A stretch of DNA of 64,000 nucleotides, from positions 1,984,001 to 2,048,000 of the forward strand of contig NZ_JAUSXG010000001.1 of the NCBI RefSeq assembly GCF_030815855.1, read 5' to 3'. Position numbers and translations under genes: made by a program. Source of the DNA: Variovorax paradoxus (GTDB lineage: Bacteria > Pseudomonadota > Gammaproteobacteria > Burkholderiales > Burkholderiaceae_C). Below, in pieces: positions 46,610 through 55,868 of this stretch; position 1 is the stretch's first letter, and each line of letters starts with the position of its first letter. Under the pieces are notes generated by a model. That model did not search any database and had not been told where the DNA came from. It was given only the letters and a program-made list of their open reading frames with translations.

Positions 46610-46715
46610 CCAAGCATGGCTTTCTCCGGCCGTGGCGGACTTCACGTACATCCGCATCGAAACCGGGTTCTGCTATCTGGCGGCCGTCATCGCTTGGCGA
46701 ATAGTGAATAGCAAT
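46610..46715 (+). mobile_element. IS3-family orfB scrap
   Basis: The frame reads VADFTYIRIETGFCYLAAVI, matching the first catalytic segment of IS3-type OrfB (DFTYIRTxxGxxYLAxVID). Flanking parts are absent. Confidence 0.5.
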
Positions 46716-46765
46716 GGCTTTAAGTGCGGCTATGACTGATCGCCAGTTCTAAGTATGGACGAGAG

Positions 46766-46791
46766 GGCGGGCCAGTTGCATGAGGCCCGCC
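46766..46791 (-). terminator. Stem-loop after tpgA-like gene
   Basis: GGCGGGCC and GGCCCGCC arms pair perfectly around a 10-base loop, 9 bp beyond the stop of the lipoprotein gene. The following tract is only weakly T-rich. Confidence 0.5.
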
Positions 46792-46799
46792 CCCCAGGT

Positions 46800-47648
46800 T
46801 CAGCTTCCTCCGAATACCTCGATCTCGACGCGCCGATTCGGCGCCAGGCAATCGATGAGCGCCGCTCGCGCTGTCTGCGCGCATTGCACCTTCGGCTCGG
46901 ACTCGCCTTTGCCTTGCACTTGCACGTTCTGCGCTGCTATGCCGGCTTGCACCAGATAGTCACGCACCGTGTTCGCACGCGCCAGCGAGAGCGCGTTGTT
47001 GTAGGCATTGCTGCCGAGGCGATCTGTGTGGCCCGTGATCCTGACGGCATCCACCGACTTGACACTGCTCTTGATGTCGCCTACCAAGGCATCCAGTTTG
47101 CGCCGGCCCTCGGGCAACAGATCGGCCAGGGAGCTGCCGTCGAAGCGGAAGAGGCCGTCGGCGCCGAGCGTGATCTTGCGCGGCGCGGCAGGTGGTGCCG
47201 CAGCGGGCAACCGTTCGGCCACCGGCACTGGCCGGGCCGCGAGCACGTCGCCGCAACCGGCGGGCAGCCAATGGAAGGTCTGCGCCTTGTAGTTCTTGTC
47301 GAAGATCGCCTTGTACTGACAGGTGGTCACACCGCCGCCGGCCTTGCGAAAATGAAAGATGTAGTCCCACTCGCGCGGGTTCGCCAAGCCCTCGCGAAAG
47401 TGCGGTCGGCCGAGCAGGTCGTAGAGCTGGTCTTTGCTCATGCCCGGCGCTACCGCGCGCAGGTTGTCCAGGTTGGGGAACGTGCCTTCCTTGAGCCAGG
47501 CGTCGCCGTCCGCGTTGGGGAAGACCACTTCCGTGGCCTTGCCATCGTCGGTGATGCCCTTGCTCACATACGAGCCACAGCCCTGCAGAACCAGAATGGC
47601 GGCGGCTCCCAGTGCGGCGGCCGAGAAGCGATGGAATTGGGTTTTCAT
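46800..47648 (-). CDS. TpgA-like lipoprotein (SmpA/OmlA plus OmpA domain), partner of the adhesin
   Basis: A 282-residue protein. The lipobox is LVLQGC. An SmpA/OmlA (BamE-like) domain follows (FPNLDNLRAVAPGMSKDQLY, then DLLGRPHF, and REWDYIFHFR). The OmpA-type peptidoglycan-binding domain is at the C-terminus (LFRFDGSSLADLLPEGRRKL, RITGHTDRLGSNAYNNALSL, ending APNRRVEIEVFGG). This two-domain plan, directly downstream of a trimeric autotransporter, is that of TpgA, the cofactor of Acinetobacter AtaA that helps place the adhesin in the outer membrane and anchors it to peptidoglycan. ATG 47648 is 31 bp after the adhesin stop, so one transcript is likely. Confidence 0.87.
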   Translation of the reverse strand: MKTQFHRFSAAALGAAAILVLQGCGSYVSKGITDDGKATEVVFPNADGDAWLKEGTFPNLDNLRAVAPGMSKDQLYDLLGRPHFREGLANPREWDYIFHFRKAGGGVTTCQYKAIFDKNYKAQTFHWLPAGCGDVLAARPVPVAERLPAAAPPAAPRKITLGADGLFRFDGSSLADLLPEGRRKLDALVGDIKSSVKSVDAVRITGHTDRLGSNAYNNALSLARANTVRDYLVQAGIAAQNVQVQGKGESEPKVQCAQTARAALIDCLAPNRRVEIEVFGGS

Positions 47649-47679
47649 GATGATGTTGTTCCTCTTTGATGTCGTCGGC

Positions 47680-50600
47680 TTACCAATGGAAGCCCGCACC
47701 GGCCGCCACACCGATCTTTCCGCGCGAGTTGGCCGAGCCGCTGAACTTCACGACCCAGCGGCCGTTGTCCGACAACTTGGAGACACCGAGTGCAAGCGCA
47801 GCCTGGCCGTCGAAACCCGCAACGCCCGCGGATACCATGCTCTTGCCCGGGATGTAGGCCTGCGGCATGTTGGCCATCGCCATCGCACCGGCGGCGCCTG
47901 CGCTGGCGTCTTTGGCAATGCTGCGGATCTCGCCGCCCAGGGAGTTCACGCGCGCATCGGTGTATGCGTTGGCCCCGGCGATGCCGGCGTTCAGCTGGTT
48001 CACGTTGACCGCGTCGGTACCGGCCACGCCGGGCGCCACGTTGTGGACCGTGACCGGGCCAGTCGCATTGCTGCCACCCATGCTCACGCTGTTGTAGTTG
48101 ATTGAGCCGTCGGGGTTGGTGTCGTACTTGACTGTCGATTGGTCGATGACCGCCACGGTGCCTTGCACCCCGCGCAGCTGCGATACATTGACCGCGTCGC
48201 TGTCAGCCGAGCCGGCGGCCACGCCGGTGATCTGGCGGAACTGCCCGTTGGCCGCATCGCCTACCGACACCGCCGCCAGCGTGCTGGTGGTCGCGCCAAT
48301 GGCGGTGCGCTGCGAATCCGTAGCGGTCGGCGGCACATAGCCGGCCACACCCGGACCGGTAGCAGCCACCGACCCCGCGCCCAAGGCCACGCCGCCGGCT
48401 TGCGTCACGTTGCTGCCGGCGCCGAGCGCGATACCCTGAACCGCGGCCGCCGATGACTGCGTGCCCAACGCGATGGAATCCGCCAGGTGCGAAGTCGCAC
48501 CCTGCCCAATCGCAACGCCGCCGGGCGCGCTCTGCTGCACCACGGCGCCGTTGCCGATACCCACGCCGTTGTTGCCATTGACTACGGTCTGCGGGCCGAC
48601 TGCCACCGACTCCGCTCCGATCGCCAGCGAATCCGCCGCCGTCGAGTTGGCGTGGAAGTACTGCGTCGGCGTGACCGCGAACGACTGCAGCGCACCTGAC
48701 AGTTGCCGCACCGTGACCGCGTCCTGCGACTGGGTTCCGTCAGCGACGTTGGTGATCTGGCGATACGTGGTGCCGCTGCCCAGCGACAATGCGCCCAGCA
48801 GGGTTCGGTCTGTCGTGTTGTAGTTGATCAGTGAACTGCCTGCCGGAATGCTGCCGGTCGCGGGTGCGACGGCCCGGTCGGAAATGGCGCCGTTACCAAG
48901 CGCCACCGAGCCGTCCACCATCGCCTGGGTATCGGCACCCAGTGCCAGGCTGCTGGCACCGGTCGCCTGTGCCAGGCTGCCGGCCGCCAGCGCGTACTCG
49001 CCGGTTGCTTGGGCGCGGCGCCCCAGCGCCGTCGAACGAAAGCCCGAGGCGACGGTGCTGACGCCCACCGCGGTGGAACCAGTTTCGGTTGCCTTGGAGT
49101 CGTAGCCCACCGCGGTGGCAAACGACTTGCCGGTTGCTTGGGAAATCATGCCCACTGCGACGTTGTAGTCGCCCACTGCGTCCGAGGCGTCGCCGATTGA
49201 GATTGCGCCGTTGCCTGAGGAGTTCGACGCGCCGCCGATGGCGATGCCAAGGCGAACGGAGGCGTTGCTTCCCACGCCGATCGCGATCGTGTGCTGAGCG
49301 GTAGACGAACTGTTGGTGCCCACGGCAACCGTATTCACGCCGGTGGCGTTGGCGCCGAAGCCCGCGGCGAAACTGCTCTCGCCGGAGGCCGTGGTGTTCT
49401 TGCCTACCGCAATTGCGTTGGCAGCTTTCGCGCCGTCGTTGATCTCGTTGGTGCCGCCGGTGGAGGCAACGCTGAAGTACTTGACCTTGTTCGCCTCCAC
49501 AGTGACGCCGAGATTCTCGATCGCAGCGTTGGTCTGATACAGCTGACTGCCGTTGATCGCATCGGTGCTGGTGCTGCTGATGCGGCCCGCTGCCACATTT
49601 GTGATCTGCCGTTCGGCGCCCGCTGCGCCCACGCTCACAACATCCCCCGCAGCCGGTGTACCGCCCGCGAAGTTGTAAATCGCGCCACGGATCGTGGTGC
49701 TGGCCGTCGGATTCGATGCAGCCACCGCGGAGCCGTTGCCCAGCACCACCGCGCCGTCCAGCCCCGTTGGCACCGTCACGTTGTTGCCCATTACAAAGGC
49801 GTTGTTGGCAGTGACGGTGTTGTTGTTGCCGAAGGCGTAGGAGCCGGTGCCGTTCACCGTGTTCGGATCGCCGAAAGCGCCCGAGTTGTTGCCGTTGACG
49901 ATGTTGCCCGTACCCACGCTGATGGACTGCAGGCCGTTGGCGCTCGCGCCCGTACCGACGGCAATAGCGTTGGTTCCGGTCGCTTTGGCGCCGCTGCCGA
50001 AAGCCAGCGTGTCTTGCGCGCTGGCGAGTGCCGTGTTGCCGATGGCCACGCCGGAGACCGCGTTCCGCGCTTTCGAATTCGAACCTATGACAACCGCGTT
50101 TGTCGAAGCTGCATCAACGGCGAGAAACAAGTTGCCACCAATCGCAATGCTGCCGTCGGCCTCTGCTGTGACTTGGTTGCCCAAGGCGGTTGAGTTCACC
50201 CCCTTCGAAACGCTTAGATAGCCGAGGGCGGTGCTTTCCAGCCCGCTCGCGTTTGCCTGATAACCGATGGAAACGGCTTGGAGGTTGGTGGCATTGGCCC
50301 CGGCCCCGATCGCGATGCTGTTGTTGCCGCTCACATTGGCTCCGGTACCGAAAGCCAAGCCATTGGTCACGCCTGTGGCAACGTTGGCTTCTGTGCCGAA
50401 GGCCAGCGTGTCCACGCCAAAGGCGGTGGCTCTGGCGCCAAGTGCAATCTGGCGATTGCCGGTGTTCGTTCCAGTGGTTGCGCCGTTGCCGATGGCAATG
50501 CCGCCGTTGGCGGCGGCATCGGCCGCGGTGACATCGTTCAGAGAGTCGGCAAAGGCGCCCGCGCCGATGGCAATCGACCCCGCCCACGCTCTGGCCGGAT

Positions 50601-50931
50601 TGAAGCCGGCCATGTTCGAAGAGAAGGTGATCGCGCCACCAACGCCAGTGTTCACGCCGCTGTCGGCGCCCTGGGGTCCGGCATGGGCGCCGGAAAACAG
50701 CGCCATTCCTGCCGCCAAAGCGATGGCATCCCTGCGGCAGCTGCTTGCGACCGCCGCCAAAGAGAGCCTTGCAAGAAGCGTCGACTTTTCCACTGCGCGC
50801 GCGCCCTCAGCTGCCGGGCCGCCCGCGAGTACGCACGACGAGGCCTTCTTGCCCCGCCCCGACGTGATCTCGGACGCTGCAACCCAGGCGCCGAGTGCTT
50901 CATTCCAGATGCTGCGGTATGACTTATTCAT
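47680..50931 (-). CDS. YadA-type trimeric autotransporter adhesin
   Basis: A 1083-residue protein. It has an extended ESPR signal (MNKSYRSIWNEALGAWVAAS). Long arrays of head repeats carry SxAxGxxAxA patterns (SIAIGAGANA, TALGNQVTA). At least three neck/connector motifs are present (YRQITNVADGTQSQDAVTVR and related). The C-terminal YadA anchor (AMAMANMPQAYIPGKSMVSA, ending AAGAGFHW) forms the trimeric barrel. Secreted through the outer membrane, it binds hosts, surfaces or other cells. GAGGAG precedes the ATG. No frameshift in 3.2 kb despite the repeats. Confidence 0.95.
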   Translation of the reverse strand: MNKSYRSIWNEALGAWVAASEITSGRGKKASSCVLAGGPAAEGARAVEKSTLLARLSLAAVASSCRRDAIALAAGMALFSGAHAGPQGADSGVNTGVGGAITFSSNMAGFNPARAWAGSIAIGAGAFADSLNDVTAADAAANGGIAIGNGATTGTNTGNRQIALGARATAFGVDTLAFGTEANVATGVTNGLAFGTGANVSGNNSIAIGAGANATNLQAVSIGYQANASGLESTALGYLSVSKGVNSTALGNQVTAEADGSIAIGGNLFLAVDAASTNAVVIGSNSKARNAVSGVAIGNTALASAQDTLAFGSGAKATGTNAIAVGTGASANGLQSISVGTGNIVNGNNSGAFGDPNTVNGTGSYAFGNNNTVTANNAFVMGNNVTVPTGLDGAVVLGNGSAVAASNPTASTTIRGAIYNFAGGTPAAGDVVSVGAAGAERQITNVAAGRISSTSTDAINGSQLYQTNAAIENLGVTVEANKVKYFSVASTGGTNEINDGAKAANAIAVGKNTTASGESSFAAGFGANATGVNTVAVGTNSSSTAQHTIAIGVGSNASVRLGIAIGGASNSSGNGAISIGDASDAVGDYNVAVGMISQATGKSFATAVGYDSKATETGSTAVGVSTVASGFRSTALGRRAQATGEYALAAGSLAQATGASSLALGADTQAMVDGSVALGNGAISDRAVAPATGSIPAGSSLINYNTTDRTLLGALSLGSGTTYRQITNVADGTQSQDAVTVRQLSGALQSFAVTPTQYFHANSTAADSLAIGAESVAVGPQTVVNGNNGVGIGNGAVVQQSAPGGVAIGQGATSHLADSIALGTQSSAAAVQGIALGAGSNVTQAGGVALGAGSVAATGPGVAGYVPPTATDSQRTAIGATTSTLAAVSVGDAANGQFRQITGVAAGSADSDAVNVSQLRGVQGTVAVIDQSTVKYDTNPDGSINYNSVSMGGSNATGPVTVHNVAPGVAGTDAVNVNQLNAGIAGANAYTDARVNSLGGEIRSIAKDASAGAAGAMAMANMPQAYIPGKSMVSAGVAGFDGQAALALGVSKLSDNGRWVVKFSGSANSRGKIGVAAGAGFHW

Positions 50932-51379
50932 TACTTCTCCTCAATTAATCATTACGGGGACTGCGCCGCATTGGGCGAATTGAAAACGAGCAGTTGATGC
51001 CAATAGCTATTCCATCGATTACGCAATTCGTATCCATTTGGCCTTCATCTATTCATAAAAACCCTTTGAAACATCCGTAAAACTATTTGCCTATTTGTGG
51101 TGGAGATGGCGTCTCTCCAAGGCGATCTTAAAAGATTGTTAACCAATGAAAATATTCGTGTTGTGAATTGGAGTCAATGAAAATCCGAATGTGACTTTCT
51201 TCACGATTTCATTATTTTTATTGATCGGAATTTTCTAATTTTTACCCCTCGTCAATAGGTAATTAAAAGTTACTAAAAACTCAAATGAAGACGAGGGAGA
51301 TACGGCCAGCTTTAGCTAAAAGGGCTTAGGACGTTAAGAAGAGTTGCTTATGTGGAAGAACATGGGCGTGCGGAATTGG
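50932..51379. other. AT-rich intergenic region upstream of adhesin
   Basis: About 400 bp far more AT-rich than the rest of the window, with many A/T runs. It carries the adhesin promoter and is a plausible site for H-NS/MvaT-type silencing. No gene seen. Confidence 0.6.
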
Positions 51380-51513
51380 CCGTCACCTGCTCAGCTCGGC
51401 CGAAAACGGCCGCCGGAGCCTGGGTCAAGGAGTCGCAGTTTCGGGAGGCGTGCAAGCGCGCACGAGCGGCGGCCGAGGCGCAGCACGCCGGCCAGAGAGG
51501 AGCAGGCACATGA
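51380..51513 (+). pseudogene. C-terminal remnant of an element gene
   Basis: The frame reads GAWVKESQFREACKRARAAA, then EAQHAGQRGAGT and a stop that overlaps the next ATG (ATGA). The helical, basic text and tight coupling suggest a conjugative-element backbone operon. The front is lost. Confidence 0.4.
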
Positions 51514-51797
51514 GCAATCTAGACGCCACCATCGTCACGGCCTATCGCCGGCTGAGACCGGGCGGCGCCGACGCGTACGCAGAGTAGCTACTACACGACA
51601 GCACTGCTGAGCGCGGCGCGCGTGCGAAAGGGCGGGGCGGACTTCGGGACAGCCTGTTGCGGCTGCACGGCATGGCACATGCCGTGCTCAGCCGCGCAGG
51701 GTTGTCGGTCCCTGCGGGCCAGGGAAGTCTGCCGGAGCTAGGGTTGTTCGACACATGCCCGTGCGACACGAAGGCGTCAAGCCCGATCGGGGCTTGA
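51510..51797 (+). pseudogene. Element gene with in-frame amber codon
   Basis: ATG 51510 with GAGGAG 10-15 bases upstream. The frame gives MSNLDATIVTAYRRLRPGGA, then DAYAE, a TAG at 51585-51587, and then continues coherently in the same frame (LRDSLLRLHGMAHAVLSRAG, then LSVPAGQGSLPELGLFD) to TGA at 51795. Text on both sides of the TAG looks like one protein of about 95 residues. No family name known. Confidence 0.5.
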
Positions 51798-51862
51798 GGG
51801 CGGGTGTTGGACAAGCCTTAACCAAAGAGACGCTCGTGGTCCTCCCAATGCGGCCAGTTGCT

Positions 51863-52549
51863 CTAGGCCTCGACGACTGCGGACCGTGGCCGCCGAATGA
51901 TTGTTGTCGGCGCCCCCAATCGTTGCAGGACGAAGCACGGCTGCTCTGACAGCGCGTAGAACCCCTCGTTCCATGGCGCGGCTCCGAACCTTTCGAGAAG
52001 GCTCGCCATCAGCGATTCGTTAAGACGGTCGCGTTTGCTCCGGGCTAGGTAAGAGCCGGCGTCTTCCTGGGGCAAAGGCGAGCCCACTTCACCGAAAAGC
52101 CACTTCCCGTCTTCCTGCGCTGCATACACCGACCGCTCGACCACAGTCGCCTTTACCAAGCTTCGATGTGTGAACGCTGCACCAGGCTGAGTCGTCGTCG
52201 TTGAATCGTGGGCGTCCCAGTGGATGGTGGTCAGACCGTGATTGGCGGTGACGCAAAAGCAAAGCGAGTCGTAGCCGCTGCAGAGAAAGCTGTTGTTCCA
52301 GAGGACGGTCCAATCAGAGTGCGTGGGCAGAACCAGGAGGTGGGTCGGCACGTTCGCAAATTCTGTGGCCGCTCCAAACGCCGCGTCCAAATCGGCGTAG
52401 TGGAACCAAGCCTTCGTCAACGTCTCACCGCGAACGAAGCGGGTTACTTCCGCCTCTACCGCTGCCGCCACTTGGGGCGCCGTTCCTCGCACCAAGTCCA
52501 ATGATTGGGTGGTCGGCCACCATCGCTGGAGGGGTTCGCTGCGCAGCAT
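51863..52549 (-). CDS. Hypothetical protein, family not recognised
   Basis: A 228-residue soluble protein: EPLQRWWPTTQSLDLVRGTA, KAWFHYADLDAAFGAATEFA, VLPTHSDWTVLWNNSFLCSG, then CFCVTANHGLTTIHW. No signal peptide or membrane helix. Tryptophan-rich soluble proteins of this size can be immunity proteins of contact-dependent or polymorphic toxins, but no toxin is visible here, so that is a guess only. A second unknown gene of the same orientation lies upstream. Confidence 0.6.
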   Translation of the reverse strand: MLRSEPLQRWWPTTQSLDLVRGTAPQVAAAVEAEVTRFVRGETLTKAWFHYADLDAAFGAATEFANVPTHLLVLPTHSDWTVLWNNSFLCSGYDSLCFCVTANHGLTTIHWDAHDSTTTTQPGAAFTHRSLVKATVVERSVYAAQEDGKWLFGEVGSPLPQEDAGSYLARSKRDRLNESLMASLLERFGAAPWNEGFYALSEQPCFVLQRLGAPTTIIRRPRSAVVEA

Positions 52550-52720
52550 ATTTTCAAGAAATGGGGATGAATGTTCGTCTTGGCGACTGTAGCCTCAAGC
52601 AAAGTCGGTGCAAGAGCCCGATGCAGACCTGCAATCCGCTCGCATGCGGAAACCCGTTATGGGCACTCGTACCCGGCCCACCGTCTGCGGTGTTTTTGCG
52701 GCGCTCAAGGCATCCATGTT

Positions 52721-53071
52721 CTAGCTGCTGTCGCAGGCCGCGTCCAACTTCAATCCTCGGGCTCGCAGCGCAGTTTGCAGCGTTGCGCTTTCCTCTGGAG
52801 CAAATCCATCGAAGTAGATCTGCAGCGTCTTTCCGCAGCTGAGAAATAGTTCTTTTTCCGGTGCCGCCCAAAGCTGGACACCATGTCCAACCGCCGCTGC
52901 AAGAAAAGCGAAGGCTTCTTCTGGCGATATCAGGCCGATCTCCTCGCCTTGATTGCTCCAGCCCGTGATCTTGGCGCTGATGGGATGCTCGAACCTCCAT
53001 CCCAATGAGCGCAGGGCCTCAAGCAGCTGTGTGCAGCTCGCCGCGGGGAGGTGGGCAATCTCTTTGGTCAT
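52721..53071 (-). CDS. Hypothetical small protein
   Basis: 116 residues (ASCTQLLEALRSLGWRFEHP, SPEEAFAFLAAAVGHGVQLW, PEKELFLSCGKTLQIYFDGF). A compact alpha/beta composition without signal peptide. It sits 171 bp upstream of the 51.9-kb gene on the same strand; the two may be expressed together. No family recognised. Confidence 0.55.
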   Translation of the reverse strand: MTKEIAHLPAASCTQLLEALRSLGWRFEHPISAKITGWSNQGEEIGLISPEEAFAFLAAAVGHGVQLWAAPEKELFLSCGKTLQIYFDGFAPEESATLQTALRARGLKLDAACDSS

Positions 53072-53206
53072 GGACAGAAATCGTAGCGGCTATGGTGCAG
53101 CGCGAAAGGTGATCACAAGGAGAAGAATTTCCAGAAGACTGGCGAATGTTGACATCCTCGCCGCCACGCCCGCGTACAACGACTCCTCAAACACAGGGAG
53201 TTCAAG

Positions 53207-53452
53207 ATGGGTCAGATGGCTGTCATGGTGAGCGAGTCGGGACCTGGCGAGCTCCGCTTCCCGGTCTTGGGTGCGGTGGACGGTCCGAACGGGCCGCTGA
53301 GCTTTCGGCCATTCGTGGCCGATCAGACGGCGCACCTCAGCGAAATGGAGGCGTGGATCGCCGGTGCGTGCGCAGTCGCCGACTACCGAGTGCGTCCGAT
53401 CGCGCGTCCGAAGGAAGGCGCCGAAACGGCGCCAATCCAGCCGGCCCCATGA
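53207..53452 (+). pseudogene. Hypothetical gene fused to IS2-like debris
   Basis: ATG 53207 has AGGGAG upstream. The first about 68 codons (MGQMAVMVSESGPGELRFPV, LSFRPFVADQTAHLSEMEAW, IAGACAVADYRVRPI) look native. From about 53408 the DNA is IS2-like orfB read in another frame, so the C-terminus is foreign. Original function unknown. Confidence 0.45.
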
Positions 53453-53580
53453 GGGCAAGGTGGCCGTCGCGAACGGCATGCCCGAGAGCTTCGTGAACAA
53501 GTTCAAGCGCGACTACGTCAGTCGCATGGACCTTGTCGACGCGAGAACGGTAATGGCGCAGACGGCCGCCGCCTTCGGAG
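53408..53580 (+). mobile_element. Internally deleted IS2-like orfB fragment
   Basis: The frame reads [15 protein letters not shown], then jumps directly to [20 protein letters not shown] and [14 protein letters not shown]. Both parts match the orfB of the element at 41.5 kb, in which about 120 codons lie between them. The deletion removed most of the catalytic core while keeping the frame. Confidence 0.8.
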
Positions 53581-53807
53581 GGCAAGTTGGCGGCCGAGGC
53601 ATCCTCAACCGGAATACCGACAAGCCTCTAGTGCGTTGACGCCGAGAGCGAGTTGCGTGGGACGGATCGGGCCTGCATGGGCGTCGCTCGCTCAGGTTGC
53701 ACAGTTCGATCATGGCGGCGGAAGCGCGCTTGCCTTGCCGAGCTGACATGCAACATCGCTCGAAAGCTCTGCAGTCGCTTGTGAAGGCTGCCACTGGTTC
53801 TTTCCAG

Positions 53808-54605
53808 TCATGCGGGGCTCAGCACCATGGCAATCAGTGACAGATGCGCAGGGTAGTAGGCGTAGAAGACCCATCGACAGCGGCGCAACGGAATGTCGAC
53901 ATGCCGGGCGCCCAAGATCAAGGGCAGGGCGGCCAGCGCGGAAAGGTTGCCGTTGACGATGGCGAGCGAGGCTGTCGCCAGGGCCCACAAGAGCATCCTG
54001 ACCCCATCGGGACGGCGCGCGAACCCCCAGGCGGCGAGGCAGCAGAGCAGTGCGGGCCACCAGAACTCCACCAGCGCACCTCCTATGAGAATGGCGATCA
54101 ATGCCGCGACACGCGCCACCCCGCCGTCGCATTCGAGGAGCCAAACGATCAAGGTTGCCAACCAGAGCGTCACGAGTATGTTCAACGGCCACCAGCCGAC
54201 AAGGCGAACGAAAGCGGGTGTCGCCAGCAGCGCGAAGATCGCCAGCCGTCTCATGACGCGCAGATGCATCCCGGCTCGCAACGCGCCGGGCCGCGCCAGG
54301 TTGGCCATGAGGACGAAGCCAAAGAGCGGCATCACCATGCGCCCCAGTGCATAGAGCGTGGGGCTCGCGTCCTGCAGCAGGTACTTGTTGACGTGATCGC
54401 CGGTCATGAGCACCAAGCCGACCCATTTGAGCGCCTCCAGGGAGCCGTCCGAGATCGACCAGGCCGTCGCGGGCGCTGCGGGCTTCGCCAGGGAGGGCAT
54501 CGACAAGCCCTCGCACACGTGGGTGGTTTTTTCGGAACTTCTTCGCGCCTTCACTTGCCGGCCGTCGTTCGATGGTGTGGTCCCGCGCCGCCTAGACGCG
54601 CTCAT
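53808..54605 (-). CDS. traX: TraX-family membrane protein
   Basis: A 265-residue protein. From about residue 55 it carries about eight membrane segments (ALKWVGLVLMTGDHVNKYLL, LGRMVMPLFGFVLMANLARP, IFALLATPAFVRLVGWWPLN) and ends FYAYYPAHLSLIAMVL, the TraX signature (FYxYYPxHL). F-plasmid TraX acetylates pilin; elsewhere the role is unclear. GAGGAG lies 8 bases before ATG 54605. It is the last gene of the conjugation operon and overlaps the LPD7-domain gene by 14 bases. Confidence 0.87.
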   Translation of the reverse strand: MSASRRRGTTPSNDGRQVKARRSSEKTTHVCEGLSMPSLAKPAAPATAWSISDGSLEALKWVGLVLMTGDHVNKYLLQDASPTLYALGRMVMPLFGFVLMANLARPGALRAGMHLRVMRRLAIFALLATPAFVRLVGWWPLNILVTLWLATLIVWLLECDGGVARVAALIAILIGGALVEFWWPALLCCLAAWGFARRPDGVRMLLWALATASLAIVNGNLSALAALPLILGARHVDIPLRRCRWVFYAYYPAHLSLIAMVLSPA

Positions 54606-55806
54606 GGCCGAGCGCTCCTCGGTCTCTGGCCGCGCGCCGGCGCACATACACGGGTGCGGGATGCGGGCGGCGATCCGGGAGATGGATCGAATGGCCTTGT
54701 GCCAGCGCGTCGGCGATGCGTTCGCGGATCAGTTGCACCAGCCGCTGCTGGGAGTCCCGATCTCTGGACACGCGCGTCGCGTACTGCTCGGCCAACGCCA
54801 GGCCGGCAGCCGCGGCGGCCAGTTGTGGATGCTGACGACGGATCTCGGGGGACACCGTTTCGCAGCTTCGTATGCGCATCGCGCGCTCGTCCATGGCGCG
54901 AAGGTAGTCCGGTGTCTCGATGCGCCATACGGCACGCTGCGTGACGATTCTTTTCTCTCCAGTTAGCTCGCCCTGCGCATTGCGCTGCGCCACCAGGACT
55001 TTCACCGGACGCGCGCCGTGCCTTGTGAGGACCACCTGTTCTCCGAGGCGAGGTTGCGAAGCGGATTCCGCGAGGGCGCGTTCGAGGTCCGAACCCCAAA
55101 CCGTGCGATCGCCAGTCTCGGTGCGGACCCTCACGTAGAAGGACATGCGCTGCGCCGGATCGAATTGGTAGGGTGCGGCGGCCGCTGCAACCAGCATCCC
55201 TTGAACGGTCGACCCGGGGGCCGTGCGCGGCGATCGATGGTCTTGCGGCATCTCCGTCGGATCTGGCGCGGCATCGTGGGCCCCGCCGCGGCCGCGTGAA
55301 CCATCGCGCGCCATCGCTGCCCCGCGTTCCTCCGGTGCTGTCCGGGTTGCCGGCGTCTGAGCGGCGCCCATTTCACGCGATGGTGGCGATTGCTTCAAGG
55401 CACGCTGCATCTGGAGAATCTCGGCCTCGGTCGGCTTGTACCCTCGGACCTCGATGCCGCGCAACGCGGCTTCGCGCCACATGCCCTGCCGGAAGCTCTC
55501 GGTGCCTTTGACGGTGAGGGCCCGCCAGCCCCGCGCCTCGGCGATTGCCACCACGCCGTGCAGCACCTCGCGGTTCTCGGTCCGCACGCGGATGCGGGCG
55601 CCGTCGTCGATGAAGGCGAGGGTGCGGTCCGGAAAGAAGTACCGGTTGTCGACGCGCAGGTAACGGCGTTCGATGGCATCGGGCACGCGGGGACGGCCGC
55701 GTCCCGCCTGAGGCGCTGCGCCCTGGACGGCGCCGGCCTCGTCCTGCGAGGCAGCGCTCGCGCTGCCGGACGGCTGCGGGCTTCCGGAAGGTTGGTCTGT
55801 GGACAT
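54592..55806 (-). CDS. LPD7-domain protein of conjugative element
   Basis: A 404-residue protein. An N-terminal segment about 35-140 (RYLRVDNRYFFPDRTLAFID, EALHGVVAIAEARGW-like) has the LPD7 pattern (RYxxxxxxYxFxDxxxAFxDxG...ALxxxAxARGW). After a disordered linker, residues 215-290 form a primase/relaxase-associated domain (PYQFDPAQRMSFYVRVRTET, GDRTVWGSDLERALAES). These domains normally sit in large relaxases; here they are free-standing, without a histidine triad. AAAGGAG precedes the ATG. It follows virD4, so a role in DNA processing or as a relaxase accessory is inferred. Confidence 0.75.
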   Translation of the reverse strand: MSTDQPSGSPQPSGSASAASQDEAGAVQGAAPQAGRGRPRVPDAIERRYLRVDNRYFFPDRTLAFIDDGARIRVRTENREVLHGVVAIAEARGWRALTVKGTESFRQGMWREAALRGIEVRGYKPTEAEILQMQRALKQSPPSREMGAAQTPATRTAPEERGAAMARDGSRGRGGAHDAAPDPTEMPQDHRSPRTAPGSTVQGMLVAAAAAPYQFDPAQRMSFYVRVRTETGDRTVWGSDLERALAESASQPRLGEQVVLTRHGARPVKVLVAQRNAQGELTGEKRIVTQRAVWRIETPDYLRAMDERAMRIRSCETVSPEIRRQHPQLAAAAAGLALAEQYATRVSRDRDSQQRLVQLIRERIADALAQGHSIHLPDRRPHPAPVYVRRRAARDRGALGHERV

Positions 55807-55868
55807 CGCGGCTCCTTTCGCATGCGTGCTGTTCGGGGTGCCCTGGTTTCAGACTTGAGCGGAGGGCG

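Noticed and set aside
47680..50931. Dense short repeats that could suggest a CRISPR array
   Set aside because: Repeats are codon-phased head repeats of the adhesin, not equal repeats with unique spacers. No CRISPR array or cas gene was seen in the window.
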